Source: Pirellulaceae bacterium (lineage in GTDB: Bacteria; Planctomycetota; Planctomycetia; Pirellulales; Pirellulaceae). From it: DNA of 64,000 nucleotides. The notes under the pieces are model-generated. The model was given only the letters and a program-made list of their open reading frames with translations. It did not search any database and was not told the origin of the DNA. The position numbers and the translations under genes were made by a program. Below are positions 43,953-53,275 of the stretch, in pieces. Numbering within the stretch: position 1 is the stretch's first letter; each line of letters opens with the position of its first letter. The stretch is from assembly GCA_029243025.1 (NCBI GenBank), contig JAQWSU010000045.1, positions 248,001 through 312,000 on the forward strand, read 5' to 3'.

Positions 43953-45247
43953 GGACTGCGGGAACTCCGGGTTAGCAAATTAGCGTAAAGCACAAGACCA
44001 ATGTTCAGCACGGCACTCGAGATTGCGAATAAGGCAATTGCCGGAATCGCTCCCAACATCATTCCAGCAAGAGTCAAGACACCGGCACGAACAGTAAGAA
44101 GTACAATCTGATGAATCAAGATAATGTATTGCCGTCGCATCACCTTCAAGAAGCACACCGAAGGAACGTTCAGAACCATGCACGCTCCCCAGAAAATTAA
44201 CCATCGGGCATACTGACCTGCCAGCTCCCACTCCGGTCCAAGGACAAAGGCAACGACAAGAGGGGTTGCCAAGAAAAACAGTACGAACACAACAAGCATC
44301 GCACCGGCCAGGATCAAAGTCTGTTGTCGTACAAAAGCCAACAGGTCTTCTCCGTTTCGCGACATTCCACTCATTCTCTGCAGGACAACATGTCGTAAAG
44401 ATTGCGAGATGAGGTTCAACGGGGTCATCACGAGCCGTACCGCCATCGTGAAGGCACCGGCAACACTAAGCCCAAAAAAGGTTGTCAACAAAAAGTAAGG
44501 AAGATTTCGCGAAAGCGAGTTAAGGAGTGCGTTGAGGGTATCGTAGGTCCCAAAATCACGAAATTCTCTCGCCAGTTGCCACATCCCCTTTGAACTCGTC
44601 TTCCAAGCACGAACGATGTAGTTGAACGTTGCCGGTTCCGCGATCACCATAGTGGCTCCACCCAACATAAATCCGAGAATGTGGCCTCCAATCAGTCCGA
44701 TCGCACCGACACCGAACCAGCCGGCAACCACCTGAATCACCACTTTCGAAACGGTAGAGACAACCAATGCAACGGAAACGGCCTTGAATTTCGTCAGGCG
44801 AACCGAAACCGCACGAAAAACAAGAAAAATTGAGTCAACAGCTATTCCAAGCGGAATCGCCAATAACATGGCGGAATCAATCGGGCGCGGAACGAATGAC
44901 GGATGAATCACAGAGAGCCAGAGATAAATTAAACATGCAACCGTTAAGCCCGTTGAAATCGTCAAGGCGATTCGCAGGGCCAGTGACGCCAGCCGCTCAG
45001 AATCGTCATCATGGTCAGCAACAATGACTGCGTCATCAAACCGAAACGTTCCGAAGACCTGCAGCACGCCGACGACAGCCAGATAGACTCCCAGAATCCC
45101 GAATTCACTTGGCGTGTAAATTCTGGCGAGTAATGGAAATGCGAGAAAGGCACAAGCTTGCGCAATGACATTACCAGTAGCAACGGCAGCTACGCGTCCC
45201 AGGAAAGTCTTTGCCGAGGGGCGATGCTCAGTTCCTTGCTTATTCAT
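43937..45247 (-). CDS. Polysaccharide flippase (Wzx-like, MOP superfamily)
   Basis: A 436-residue inner-membrane protein with about 12 helices. The N-terminus has ATGNVIAQACAFLAFPLLARIYTP-type sequence, as in Wzx/RfbX flippases, and helix 11-12 is followed by a basic C-terminus. It should move lipid-linked repeat units to the periplasm for polymerisation by the Wzy-like protein. The ATG at 45245-45247 overlaps the sulfotransferase stop by 4 bases (ATGA); an ATG 9 bases earlier is also in frame. The stop region overlaps the CapA-like start. Confidence 0.88.
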   Translation of the reverse strand: MNKQGTEHRPSAKTFLGRVAAVATGNVIAQACAFLAFPLLARIYTPSEFGILGVYLAVVGVLQVFGTFRFDDAVIVADHDDDSERLASLALRIALTISTGLTVACLIYLWLSVIHPSFVPRPIDSAMLLAIPLGIAVDSIFLVFRAVSVRLTKFKAVSVALVVSTVSKVVIQVVAGWFGVGAIGLIGGHILGFMLGGATMVIAEPATFNYIVRAWKTSSKGMWQLAREFRDFGTYDTLNALLNSLSRNLPYFLLTTFFGLSVAGAFTMAVRLVMTPLNLISQSLRHVVLQRMSGMSRNGEDLLAFVRQQTLILAGAMLVVFVLFFLATPLVVAFVLGPEWELAGQYARWLIFWGACMVLNVPSVCFLKVMRRQYIILIHQIVLLTVRAGVLTLAGMMLGAIPAIALFAISSAVLNIGLVLYANLLTRSSRSPWVIA

Positions 45248-46152
45248 CGATCCCAATGACTCAAATCACGCTGAATGATTTGCGAGAGCCGTTTCACGTC
45301 AGGCCGAAAGTAATCGCGCAATTCAGCACGTATGTCACTTGCCATAGGCTCATTAATAGTAACGGGTTTCGGACAGACGCCATTCAATGCGCCTAGAATG
45401 GTACGCTTCGGCCAACCGGAAACCAACTTACTTGCAAAATGAAACTGTCTTGGAAATCTTCGTCGGAGCCAAACGACTCGTTCAATATCTAATTTCGCCG
45501 TTACATTTCGTGGTTCGAGATCAATCACAGCGTCAGTCGGCTGTTCAAGAAATCCGAATAGATCGGAGCAGACCTGCTGGGGTTTATCAGCGAGATCATC
45601 AAATAAAACGACGCACACTTGTGAGCGGTGAAATAGCGACATGTATCGCTCAACCTGACCTGCAAATGATGCCGCATCACGATAAAGGAGGGCAGTCCTA
45701 AGGTTCAGGGGCGCAGGTAGATTTTCCCCTCGGGTTCTCGCCGGTTCTGCAGCCAAAGCATCACGAAAGGAACGAATCGTCTCACTTCCATTCTTAACGG
45801 CAAATCGAAAGAGTGAGTAAACCATTTCAACCGGATTCCGCAAGGTTATTACGATTTTCGCATCCGGGTTAAAGTCGTAAATCTGCTGGGCTGCGACCTT
45901 GGAATAGAGGTACCAAACGGAAGATTCCCCACGAGTCGAATATCCGGCTGCATTTCCAAACAGCTTAAGATAAGACGCTTCCGTGTTGAAAGTTTCAGCT
46001 AGAAAACGCCATTGCAAATCGGTTGAAAAGTAATGGGGCTCTTTGGGATCCGACATAAAGATGCCGGGATGCTGTCCAAGGTAATTATGCAGGGATGTAG
46101 TGCCACACTTGGGAGCACCCACTAGGAAAAGGTTCGGCTTGGACACGTTCAT
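45244..46152 (-). CDS. Sulfotransferase (PAPS-dependent), EPS cluster
   Basis: A 302-residue cytoplasmic sulfotransferase. LVGAPKCGTTSLHNYLGQHP (residues 10-29) is the 5'-phosphosulfate-binding loop for PAPS. IVITLRNPVEMVYSLFRF matches the 3'-phosphate-binding segment with Arg and Ser. It probably sulfates a sugar of the exopolysaccharide, a common trait of marine bacteria's glycans, although sulfation of another acceptor is possible. It lies 33 bases after the tyrosine autokinase and is coupled to the flippase by a 4-base overlap. Confidence 0.92.
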   Translation of the reverse strand: MNVSKPNLFLVGAPKCGTTSLHNYLGQHPGIFMSDPKEPHYFSTDLQWRFLAETFNTEASYLKLFGNAAGYSTRGESSVWYLYSKVAAQQIYDFNPDAKIVITLRNPVEMVYSLFRFAVKNGSETIRSFRDALAAEPARTRGENLPAPLNLRTALLYRDAASFAGQVERYMSLFHRSQVCVVLFDDLADKPQQVCSDLFGFLEQPTDAVIDLEPRNVTAKLDIERVVWLRRRFPRQFHFASKLVSGWPKRTILGALNGVCPKPVTINEPMASDIRAELRDYFRPDVKRLSQIIQRDLSHWDR

Positions 46153-46185
46153 AATACGGCTAGATGAATATTCAACGTCGAGAGA

Positions 46186-48525
46186 TCAGGCAGTTGGCTT
46201 GGAACTGTGTTCGGCTTCCTCGTCGTAGTAACTCTGGATCGCTCGGTTCTCATCCGACTCCGAACCATAGGTGCCATATCCCTCACCGTAACGGTAGTTA
46301 TAGGCGTAGCGATAACCACCACCGTAGTTTGAACTGTAGCCGCTGTAATATCCGCCGGCGTCTTGCTCCACACCATTTACAACAACACCAATCACTTCAA
46401 CACCCGTCTGACTCAAAACCTCACGTGCTCGAGTCGCCAAAGGCTTGGCTCGTTTATGAATTCGAAAAGTCATGATCACACCATCAACCCGGGCAGCAAC
46501 TGCGGATGGATCAGACACAGCCAAAACGGGAGGCGTGTCAACGATCACAAAATCGAATTGCTCCCGCAATGTTTCCAACACATTGGCAAAGTCCTCCGAA
46601 GAAAGCAGTTCGGAAGGATTGTCCGGGCGGGGCCCACAAGCCATCACGCGAAGATTCGGCACCTGAGGAACCTCTCGCCAAGCATCGGCCGGATCAGCAT
46701 CCCCCGCGACGACAGATGCCAGTCCTACCTCCAGCGAATTAATTGCGAACACCTTATGTTGGGTTGGTCGCCTAAAATCAGCATCGAGAAGCAGTGTCGA
46801 TTTTCCAGACTGCGCGATCGTCACAGCCAAATTTGCTGCCAGTGTGGATTTCCCATCTCCTGGCATCGGGCTAGTTACTTGAATCACCTGATGCTTACTA
46901 CCGCGACTGTTAAAATACAACGCCGTTCGCACGGCTCGGTACGATTCCGCTTGTGGTGATTTAGGCTTGTGAACGGTGCAAATCACAGCATCGATTTCAC
47001 ATCCCGGCAGCTGCTGAATACTGGCCACATCAATCAACGGCACATGCCCAATCACCGGCAAACGCATGACCTGCCCAACTTCATCTGGACTCCGGAAAGC
47101 GTTGTCGGCCATATCGATCAGGTAGGCGATACCAAAACCAAAGAGCAGTCCGCAAAACGCTGAGATAGGCAGAATCGTTCTGACACTTGGTGCCACCTTA
47201 TCACCGAGTCCGGGGGCTGCAAGTGTTTGGTAGTTATATCCTTCATAATCAGAGACCAAACTGATTTCTTCAAGACTCTTGACAACGACCTCAAACAGTT
47301 TTTGTGTCCGTTCGATTTCGTTACGATATCTCTCATCTTTGGCCTGGAAGCTTTGTAGTTTCTTGGCAGATTCTTGCTCTTGTTCAAAAAGTTTGCTCAA
47401 CGCGGAATCCTGATTTTTCAACTGAATTTGTCGTTGGGTCAACGACTTCAAATAACTCTTCGCAAAGTCCAGCAATTGCTCACTGGATGCAGCCGTTTCA
47501 CCATCGACAATTTCAGGAAAAGTATCTTCATACCGTTTTTTCTGCCGCTTTTTCGTCAGCACATCCGGATGGTCCTTTCCATAACGACTGACGAGTTCCT
47601 CTTCTTCAAGCACTAACGCCATGTAGCGGTCGCGTATCAAGGCTTCGCGGTGCGACATATTCTCTTGGGTCATTCGATTGCCGTTTTGCTCTGCCAACAA
47701 GACAATCGACTGTAAATCGACATTGTCTGCAATCGCTGACTCAACCGCATTTATCTGCGCGCTAAGGGCGGCAAGCTGCTTCTGCAAAAGGACGCGTTCT
47801 GCCTCATAGTCCGCTTGTCGTTCCGAATGCATATTGATCGCTACCTCACCTTTGTACATCAAAGGCGTGGACACCTTAAACTCCCCATAATCACCTTCTA
47901 ACGTCTGCCATTTTCTCATCAAATCGTCTTTTGCTGTGACGATAAGCTCCCGAGTCTCTCGCCCCGTATCCCGATAGGTTTCTTGAAGGAACGTCTGGTA
48001 AGTGGTTAGAATCGCCGTCAAAACGGCTTGAGTATCTTCGGGGTTGGCTCCCCGAAAACCGATGCTTAAGACATTTGTTCCATCCTGAACGAGCTGGACA
48101 TCAAGGTTTGAAGTCAGCTTTAACATCGGATCATCCGACTCCGAAAACGTCGTTAGATTCCCAAGGCTATAGCCGTCGAACGCCTGCAACAAAATCCGCG
48201 GACTCTGGATCATGATCGCGTGCTTTGCCTCAGCGGACGCATTCATAAATTGATTGTCGATGCCTGAGAGGGCAATCGATGGAGGCTTCTTATCTTCGAT
48301 GAGCACCTGACTCAGCGATTCGTAGACGGGAGAAGCTTGCAGCAAGTAGATGTATCCCAGACCTACCCCCAGCATCATCATCATGATGATGATCCATTTC
48401 CTTCGAAGCAATATCCCTACGACATCAATGCCTTGCTCAGCTGGGACGTTTTCCACTTCGTTCGATTGAAAAGCCATGCCGGAAGACGAGAATTCTGGTT
48501 GCTGTAGCTCAGTAAGTTGGCTCAT
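46186..48525 (-). CDS. Polysaccharide co-polymerase / bacterial tyrosine autokinase (Wzc-like)
   Basis: A 779-residue inner-membrane protein. Residues about 30-230 form the Wzz-like chain-length domain with the first helix (WIIIMMMMLGVGLGYIYLL). A coiled-coil periplasmic region (about 190-430) follows, then the second helix (ILPISAFCGLLFGFGIAYL). The cytoplasmic BY-kinase has Walker A SPMPGDGKST near 555, Walker A' LLLDADFRRP near 577 and Walker B FDFVIVDTPP near 660. The last 55 residues are a Tyr/Gly-rich tail with 13 Tyr, the autophosphorylation cluster. It controls export and length of the polymer by phosphorylation cycles. It is the first gene of the minus-strand EPS run, after a 961-base gap. 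Confidence 0.93.
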   Translation of the reverse strand: MSQLTELQQPEFSSSGMAFQSNEVENVPAEQGIDVVGILLRRKWIIIMMMMLGVGLGYIYLLQASPVYESLSQVLIEDKKPPSIALSGIDNQFMNASAEAKHAIMIQSPRILLQAFDGYSLGNLTTFSESDDPMLKLTSNLDVQLVQDGTNVLSIGFRGANPEDTQAVLTAILTTYQTFLQETYRDTGRETRELIVTAKDDLMRKWQTLEGDYGEFKVSTPLMYKGEVAINMHSERQADYEAERVLLQKQLAALSAQINAVESAIADNVDLQSIVLLAEQNGNRMTQENMSHREALIRDRYMALVLEEEELVSRYGKDHPDVLTKKRQKKRYEDTFPEIVDGETAASSEQLLDFAKSYLKSLTQRQIQLKNQDSALSKLFEQEQESAKKLQSFQAKDERYRNEIERTQKLFEVVVKSLEEISLVSDYEGYNYQTLAAPGLGDKVAPSVRTILPISAFCGLLFGFGIAYLIDMADNAFRSPDEVGQVMRLPVIGHVPLIDVASIQQLPGCEIDAVICTVHKPKSPQAESYRAVRTALYFNSRGSKHQVIQVTSPMPGDGKSTLAANLAVTIAQSGKSTLLLDADFRRPTQHKVFAINSLEVGLASVVAGDADPADAWREVPQVPNLRVMACGPRPDNPSELLSSEDFANVLETLREQFDFVIVDTPPVLAVSDPSAVAARVDGVIMTFRIHKRAKPLATRAREVLSQTGVEVIGVVVNGVEQDAGGYYSGYSSNYGGGYRYAYNYRYGEGYGTYGSESDENRAIQSYYDEEAEHSSKPTA

Positions 48526-49486
48526 GTTTGACTGTCCGCTGACAAATCTAAAATCGTTTCAATCGTGATAATCCAATCCATACGATCAACCCAGTCGGCG
48601 CGGACTCCGTCCCTGTGGGTTGTCGATCATCTGAAAACCGCTTGCTCTAGACATATACCTACTACCTAAATGACATTCATGGGGAGAACTCAGTGATAAA
48701 TCAGAGGAGACAAATAATCGAAATGTTTACGAAGGAGGGCGTCTCCCGACAATTATCTACACAGGCTAACCTAACTTTCCATCGTATACGTCTGAGGCGA
48801 GTTTGAGTGTTTCCAGACCACGAAGCGTTCAGATCCGTTGATATTTCTCACAAAGCAGATCCGATTTTCTTGGTTGTCGCGATCGCTCAGCCAAGTGATC
48901 CCACTCCGCCACACCGACTCGATCTCCAGACTGATTCAGTTTATTCGTCGATACCCCTCCGAATTTCATCAGTTACGAAAAAAGGGCTGTATTTTCTAAA
49001 AGCAAAAAACGGACTGTTCCAAACAAGAACTCGCAAGCTGTTCAGATCTTTGTCCCTGGGAACAAGCAATCCGAAGGAGGCAAATGGACTTCGGTCATCC
49101 CTCCCTGATCGATTTCATCGCAACAAGAGATTCTTGCAGAGGAATAGCCCATCATGAAAACCCTTCCCCTACAAGCCGCATCAAGCCGATGCGGCTAAAA
49201 ACTTTCCGGGAGAATCGACGAGTAAATAGATAGAGAAAAGACGACTCCGTCATCGTACTCTTGTTCGGGCGAATTGTCACGAACGAGGCCGGTCAATAAA
49301 ATCCTCAGCGAGAATTCTTACCGTCGGCCCCATGCATCCCTCTCACCCTGTATCCCTTCACAAGCAAATCGATCACCTCCGTCCTGAAAAAATCACCTAT
49401 AACTGCCTATTCCGCCTCTTGAATCACTCATTTATTTGCATCAACATGCGTTAAGGAACGCGTCCTCCAACCGCAGGAAATTGCTC
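48526..49486. other. Long divergent intergenic region of the EPS locus
   Basis: This 961-base region between the Wzc-like gene (minus) and the F420-hydrogenase-beta-like gene (plus) probably carries the control region for both. It contains a perfect 9-bp hairpin (49174-49196) and A/T-rich stretches. A 116-codon plus-strand frame (48807-49157, GTG start) has a low-complexity, protein-unlike translation and I do not call it. No clear promoter, JUMPstart-like element or RNA gene was recognised. Confidence 0.5.
49174..49196. other. Perfect 9-bp inverted repeat in the EPS control region
   Basis: AGCCGCATC (49174-49182) and GATGCGGCT (49188-49196) flank a 5-base loop and are followed by AAAAAC. 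No T-run follows on either strand, so a terminator is unlikely. It could be an operator or leader hairpin. Confidence 0.45.
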
Positions 49487-50941
49487 GTGGATCGCAATTC
49501 AACCCAACCGTCAGAAGTAGACACTTCTTTGGACCTGACGGTCTTACAGGGAGGCTATTGCGTTGGATGTGGTGCTTGCGCTTCCCTCCCGGATTCTGGA
49601 TACCGCATGGAATTCACGGAAGATCGTAATTACCAGGCGATTAAATCTGAGCCCGCGGGGGATGAAAGCTTGGCGGCAAAAGTCTGTCCGTTCTCGGATG
49701 AGGCGCCGAACGAGACGGAAATTGCCGAGCAGCTGTTCGGCCAAGATTGCCAGCAGCATGACAAACTCGGCTACTTTCTAAGTGCCTATGCAGGACATGT
49801 TGAAACGGGCGAATATCGAACTCAAGGCAGTTCTGGAGGCATGGCAACCTGGATCGCCCAACAATTAATGTCACGAGGCATGGTCGATGCGGTCGCACAC
49901 ATTCACGGTCCCTTGGAGACGACTTTAACGGATCAAGGCGTGCTGTTCAAATTCGGCATTTCCCATGATGAACAGCAGCTAACGGGCAATGCCAAGACGC
50001 GCTATTACCCCGTTGAAATGTCGGAGGTAATTGAACAGATTCGGTCCTCACCTGATCGTATTGCCTTTATCGGTGTGCCTTGCTTTATCAAAGCGATCCG
50101 ATTGTTGTGTCGACACGATGCGGATCTCAACAGCAAGATCAAATACTGTATTTCGTTGGTATGTGGTCATCTAAAAAGTTCACGCTGGGCAGATCTCAGT
50201 GCTTGGCAATGTGGCATTCCACCGGCTGATCTGAAAGCGATCGACTTTCGAAAAAAATTACCGGACCGTCCAGCCACCGCCTATGGCGTACAGGTCTTGG
50301 GCCGTACCGAAGGCGAGCAACGCGAACAGACACGTCCCGTGTCTGAGTTATTCGGCAAGAGCTGGGCCTACATGTTCTTCGCCTATCAGGCGTGTGATTT
50401 CTGCGATGACATTCTCGGAGAAACGGCTGACGTTTCCGTGGGAGACGCTTGGTTAGCCCCTTACAAATTTGATTCACGAGGAACCAACGTCCTGGTGACA
50501 CGCAACCCGGAAATTGAAGAGATCCTTCGAGATGGGATCCAACAGGGAACCGTCAGTCTCGATCCCCTGGAAATGGACGACGTTGCGACAACGCAAGCCG
50601 GCAATTTACGACACCGGCACGATGGCTTGGCCTATCGGCTCTCTTTGGCAAAACGTGCAGGCAAGTGGACACCACGCAAACGAATCCAACCTTGCGAATC
50701 TCATTTATCCTCGAAACGTCGTCAGATGTTTCAGCTCCGAATTCGTTTGCGAGAACTCAGCCATTCTATCTTCCGAGAAGCCGTCGCGAAAAATGACCTA
50801 GAGGTCTTCATCAAGAAACTGCGTCCGCTCACAGTCAAACACGACGTTTTGGCGGCAGGCGGTCTATTCCTACTCAGCCTTCGAAAAATCAATCGCCTGG
50901 GGCGAAAAGTGATCGCATATGCACGCGGAACCCACCAATAA
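49487..50941 (+). CDS. Coenzyme F420 hydrogenase/dehydrogenase beta-subunit-like protein, EPS-associated
   Basis: A 484-residue protein of the FrhB/FpoF-like family. Near the N-terminus, YCVGCGACASLP provides three of the Cys of a 4Fe-4S ferredoxin-like site. RTQGSSGGMATWIAQQL and IAFIGVPCFIKAIRLL are family segments for flavin binding and a conserved Cys. AYQACDFCDDILGETADVSVGDAW gives further Cys and the SVGDAW hallmark. In EPS loci this family is repeatedly found beside pyruvyl transferases, as here. Its reaction there is unknown, and F420 need not be the cofactor. The open frame starts at a TTG (49436); I prefer the GTG at 49487 because AGGAA lies about 8 bases before it. The next gene overlaps by 23 bases. 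Confidence 0.82.
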   Translation: MDRNSTQPSEVDTSLDLTVLQGGYCVGCGACASLPDSGYRMEFTEDRNYQAIKSEPAGDESLAAKVCPFSDEAPNETEIAEQLFGQDCQQHDKLGYFLSAYAGHVETGEYRTQGSSGGMATWIAQQLMSRGMVDAVAHIHGPLETTLTDQGVLFKFGISHDEQQLTGNAKTRYYPVEMSEVIEQIRSSPDRIAFIGVPCFIKAIRLLCRHDADLNSKIKYCISLVCGHLKSSRWADLSAWQCGIPPADLKAIDFRKKLPDRPATAYGVQVLGRTEGEQREQTRPVSELFGKSWAYMFFAYQACDFCDDILGETADVSVGDAWLAPYKFDSRGTNVLVTRNPEIEEILRDGIQQGTVSLDPLEMDDVATTQAGNLRHRHDGLAYRLSLAKRAGKWTPRKRIQPCESHLSSKRRQMFQLRIRLRELSHSIFREAVAKNDLEVFIKKLRPLTVKHDVLAAGGLFLLSLRKINRLGRKVIAYARGTHQ

Positions 50942-52133
50942 ACGCTTCCTGCTGATCGGAATCGGCGGTGTCTACAATTATGGCTGTGAAGCAATCGTGC
51001 GAGGAACCACTGCTTTGCTGCGACAACAATGGCCAGAAAGCAAAGTGTTCTATGCTACACCCCGACGTGACCAAGATGCAAAGCAACTTGCTGACATCGA
51101 TGTGGAAGTCATACCCCGAGAACAAATTGGTCGATATTCGTTGCCGAGCATTGCCAATAAGCTGTCTCGGATGATGGGATATTCGGCCTACGTGCGTCGT
51201 GATAAGCTGCGCATGGCACATTCGGTGGATGCGGTGCTATCGATTGGCGGAGATCTTTACACCATTTACGCAAGCGGAAATTACCCGGGCTCGTTAATCA
51301 AATATGGCGATGCGGTGCTCGCCAACGGCAAACCGTACGTTCTCTGGGGAAGTTCTATCGGCCCCTTCAGCGCACGTCCTGATGTGGAACGGCTCGTCAC
51401 ACGTCATCTCAAACGCACTACCTTAATCACGGTACGTGACGTCTCGACGCTCGAATACCTCGACAGCTTGGGCATCCAAGCTAATGTAGTCCCCACCGCG
51501 GACCCTGCCTTCGCCGTTGCCCCCGAGATCAAGACGTCGCCCCAGGGTCCTGAAAAAACGAAAATCGCTATCAATCTCAGCCCACTTTCCATTCGCTATA
51601 CAAAACAAACGCGAGACGAAGCGGTCAACCAATCAGCAACAGCCATCGAAAAAATCGTTGAACGATTAAACTGCGACATCCTGCTGACACCTCATGTGGT
51701 TCTCAAATCGATGCCAACAGACGACGACCTGGCATTTCTCGCAGAAATTCAGAGACAACTTTCAGCATCAACTCAAAGTCGAACAGAGCGACTGCCCGGT
51801 GAAGCCGGATTCATCGAAACAAAAAGACAACTCTCAAACTGCTCTGCCGTCGTGGCCGCACGGATGCACTGTGCAATAAGTGCCATGTCAGCCGCCGTAC
51901 CCACGTTGCTCTTGGCCTACAGCAAAAAAGCAATTGGAATGGGCAAGTACGTCTATCGTTCGGAAGAGCACGTGCAACCCGTCAATAACTTTGGCGACGA
52001 ACATTTCCTGGACGGACTCACCGACATGATCGACAATCGATCTCAGATTTCCAGATTTCTTCTTGAGAGAAGTGAGCAAATCCGAGCGGATGCAGATCGT
52101 GCTGTGACACAGCTTGCTGCAACTCTGGGCTAA
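50919..52133 (+). CDS. Polysaccharide pyruvyl transferase family protein
   Basis: A 404-residue protein of the WcaK/AmsJ/CsaB pyruvyl transferase family, which puts ketal-linked pyruvate on sugars using phosphoenolpyruvate. Its GT-B-like opening is LLIGIGGVYNYGCEAIVRG. LSIGGDLYTIY and YVLWGSSIGPFSARPDV are characteristic, as is the C-terminal CSAVVAARMHCAISAMSAAVPTL-type sequence with conserved Arg-x-His. It overlaps the preceding F420-hydrogenase-beta-like gene by 23 bases, so the two are translated together. Some relatives act on other substrates, so pyruvylation is inferred. Confidence 0.88.
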   Translation: MHAEPTNKRFLLIGIGGVYNYGCEAIVRGTTALLRQQWPESKVFYATPRRDQDAKQLADIDVEVIPREQIGRYSLPSIANKLSRMMGYSAYVRRDKLRMAHSVDAVLSIGGDLYTIYASGNYPGSLIKYGDAVLANGKPYVLWGSSIGPFSARPDVERLVTRHLKRTTLITVRDVSTLEYLDSLGIQANVVPTADPAFAVAPEIKTSPQGPEKTKIAINLSPLSIRYTKQTRDEAVNQSATAIEKIVERLNCDILLTPHVVLKSMPTDDDLAFLAEIQRQLSASTQSRTERLPGEAGFIETKRQLSNCSAVVAARMHCAISAMSAAVPTLLLAYSKKAIGMGKYVYRSEEHVQPVNNFGDEHFLDGLTDMIDNRSQISRFLLERSEQIRADADRAVTQLAATLG

Positions 52134-52162
52134 CCAAACCAAGTCACACACCATCCGTTCGC

Positions 52163-52909
52163 CTACCGCATCGGCGGTTCCGCACTTTGATCAGATTTGA
52201 CGCCGAACAAACCAATGCAAGTCAAAATCCGCAAGGCTGTTATCATCTCACGATGATTGATTTTCGATTTACCAAGTTCTCGGTCGACGAACACGATCGG
52301 CGTTTCGGCAAATCGACAATTCAGACGGCTCAGGTGGTAGAGAATTTCTTCAAAAAAGGAATATCCTCGAGACTGAATCAAACCAAAGTCAAGACGCCGT
52401 AACGCTTCACACCGGTAACAACGAAACGCACCGCTGTTATCTCGCGTTTTCAGACGCAATAAAATCCGAGCGTACCAGTTGACGGCACGACTCATGCAGC
52501 GACGATGCAAGGGCCATCCCGCGATTCCTCCACCGTCGACGTAGCGAGAGCCAATCATTACGTCAACGGCGCCACCGTTTTCAGGATTCATGCCTGCGAG
52601 GATATCGGGCAGATGGCTTGGCTGGTGGCTTAGATCGGCATCCATGGTAATGACAAACTCATAGTCATTATTGAGAGCATATCGAAGCCCTTCCACCGTC
52701 GCCGAACCCAATCCGAGTTTTCCGCTGCGATGAATGCACCGTACACGCTCATCTTGCCGTGCCAACTGATCGCACCAATCACCCGTTCCATCCGGAGAAT
52801 CGTCATCAACGATCAACAGATGACAATCCGGAACAAAATGAAAGATGCCTTCAACAAGCTGAGGCAAGTTTTCGATCTCATTGTAAGTTGCGATAGAAAT
52901 GAGCACCAT
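52163..52909 (-). CDS. Polyprenol (dolichol)-phosphate mannosyltransferase-like GT2
   Basis: A 248-residue GT2 enzyme of the DPM1 type, with no C-terminal membrane domain. VLISIATYNEIENLPQLVEG, LLIVDDDSPDGTGDW and FVITMDADLSHQPSHLP (the DxD-like metal site) are textbook. It should transfer mannose or another hexose from a nucleotide sugar to polyprenyl phosphate, giving a donor for periplasmic glycosylation. It converges with the pyruvyl transferase gene (29-base gap) and is divergent from the epimerase gene. Confidence 0.9.
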   Translation of the reverse strand: MVLISIATYNEIENLPQLVEGIFHFVPDCHLLIVDDDSPDGTGDWCDQLARQDERVRCIHRSGKLGLGSATVEGLRYALNNDYEFVITMDADLSHQPSHLPDILAGMNPENGGAVDVMIGSRYVDGGGIAGWPLHRRCMSRAVNWYARILLRLKTRDNSGAFRCYRCEALRRLDFGLIQSRGYSFFEEILYHLSRLNCRFAETPIVFVDRELGKSKINHREMITALRILTCIGLFGVKSDQSAEPPMR

Positions 52910-53275
52910 TTGCTCTAGGATAACGAAATCGCGGTCGTTTCGGCAGATGCCTCTTCGGAGCTTCGAGACTGACCGCGTCGCATTTGGTGGTTGCCAGTAA
53001 CGACTGTCCCAATTGTTCGAACTCTGCAGGGTAAATTAGCGAGTTGCCGAAAAACCCCATCGTCTAAGAAAAGCTATGTTCTGAGGTAAAGGTAAACGAA
53101 ACCAGAAATCCCAGAGATTTTGAATCCCACTTCAGCCGTCTAAATCCGAGGATTCATCTCGAAAAACGAGGCCGGAAAGATCTCCCAGCAGCAGCAACAA
53201 CTGTTTCACTGCCAATCACTTGCAATAAAAGCTCAGATCGAGATACTCGTTTGAAGCGAAGGAGAAGATAGAACA
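52910..53275. other. Divergent intergenic region GT2 / epimerase
   Basis: A 366-base region. On the plus strand, TTGCAA (53220-53225) and GATACT (53242-53247) with a 16-base spacer form a weak promoter candidate for the epimerase, whose AAGGAG site lies just before the ATG. On the minus strand, a 60-codon frame (52878-53060) overlaps the GT2 start. Its translation is not recognisable, and I leave it uncalled. Confidence 0.4.

Noticed and set aside
48807-49157. 116-codon plus-strand frame in the EPS control region
   Set aside because: GTG start without a good Shine-Dalgarno, translation looks like random sequence rich in Ser/Lys/Arg, and it matches nothing I know.
49174-49196. Hairpin considered as a terminator
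   Set aside because: No T-run follows on either strand; kept only as an inverted repeat.
52878-53060. 60-codon minus-strand frame overlapping the GT2 start
   Set aside because: Plausible composition but no homologue known to me, and it overlaps a well-defined gene.
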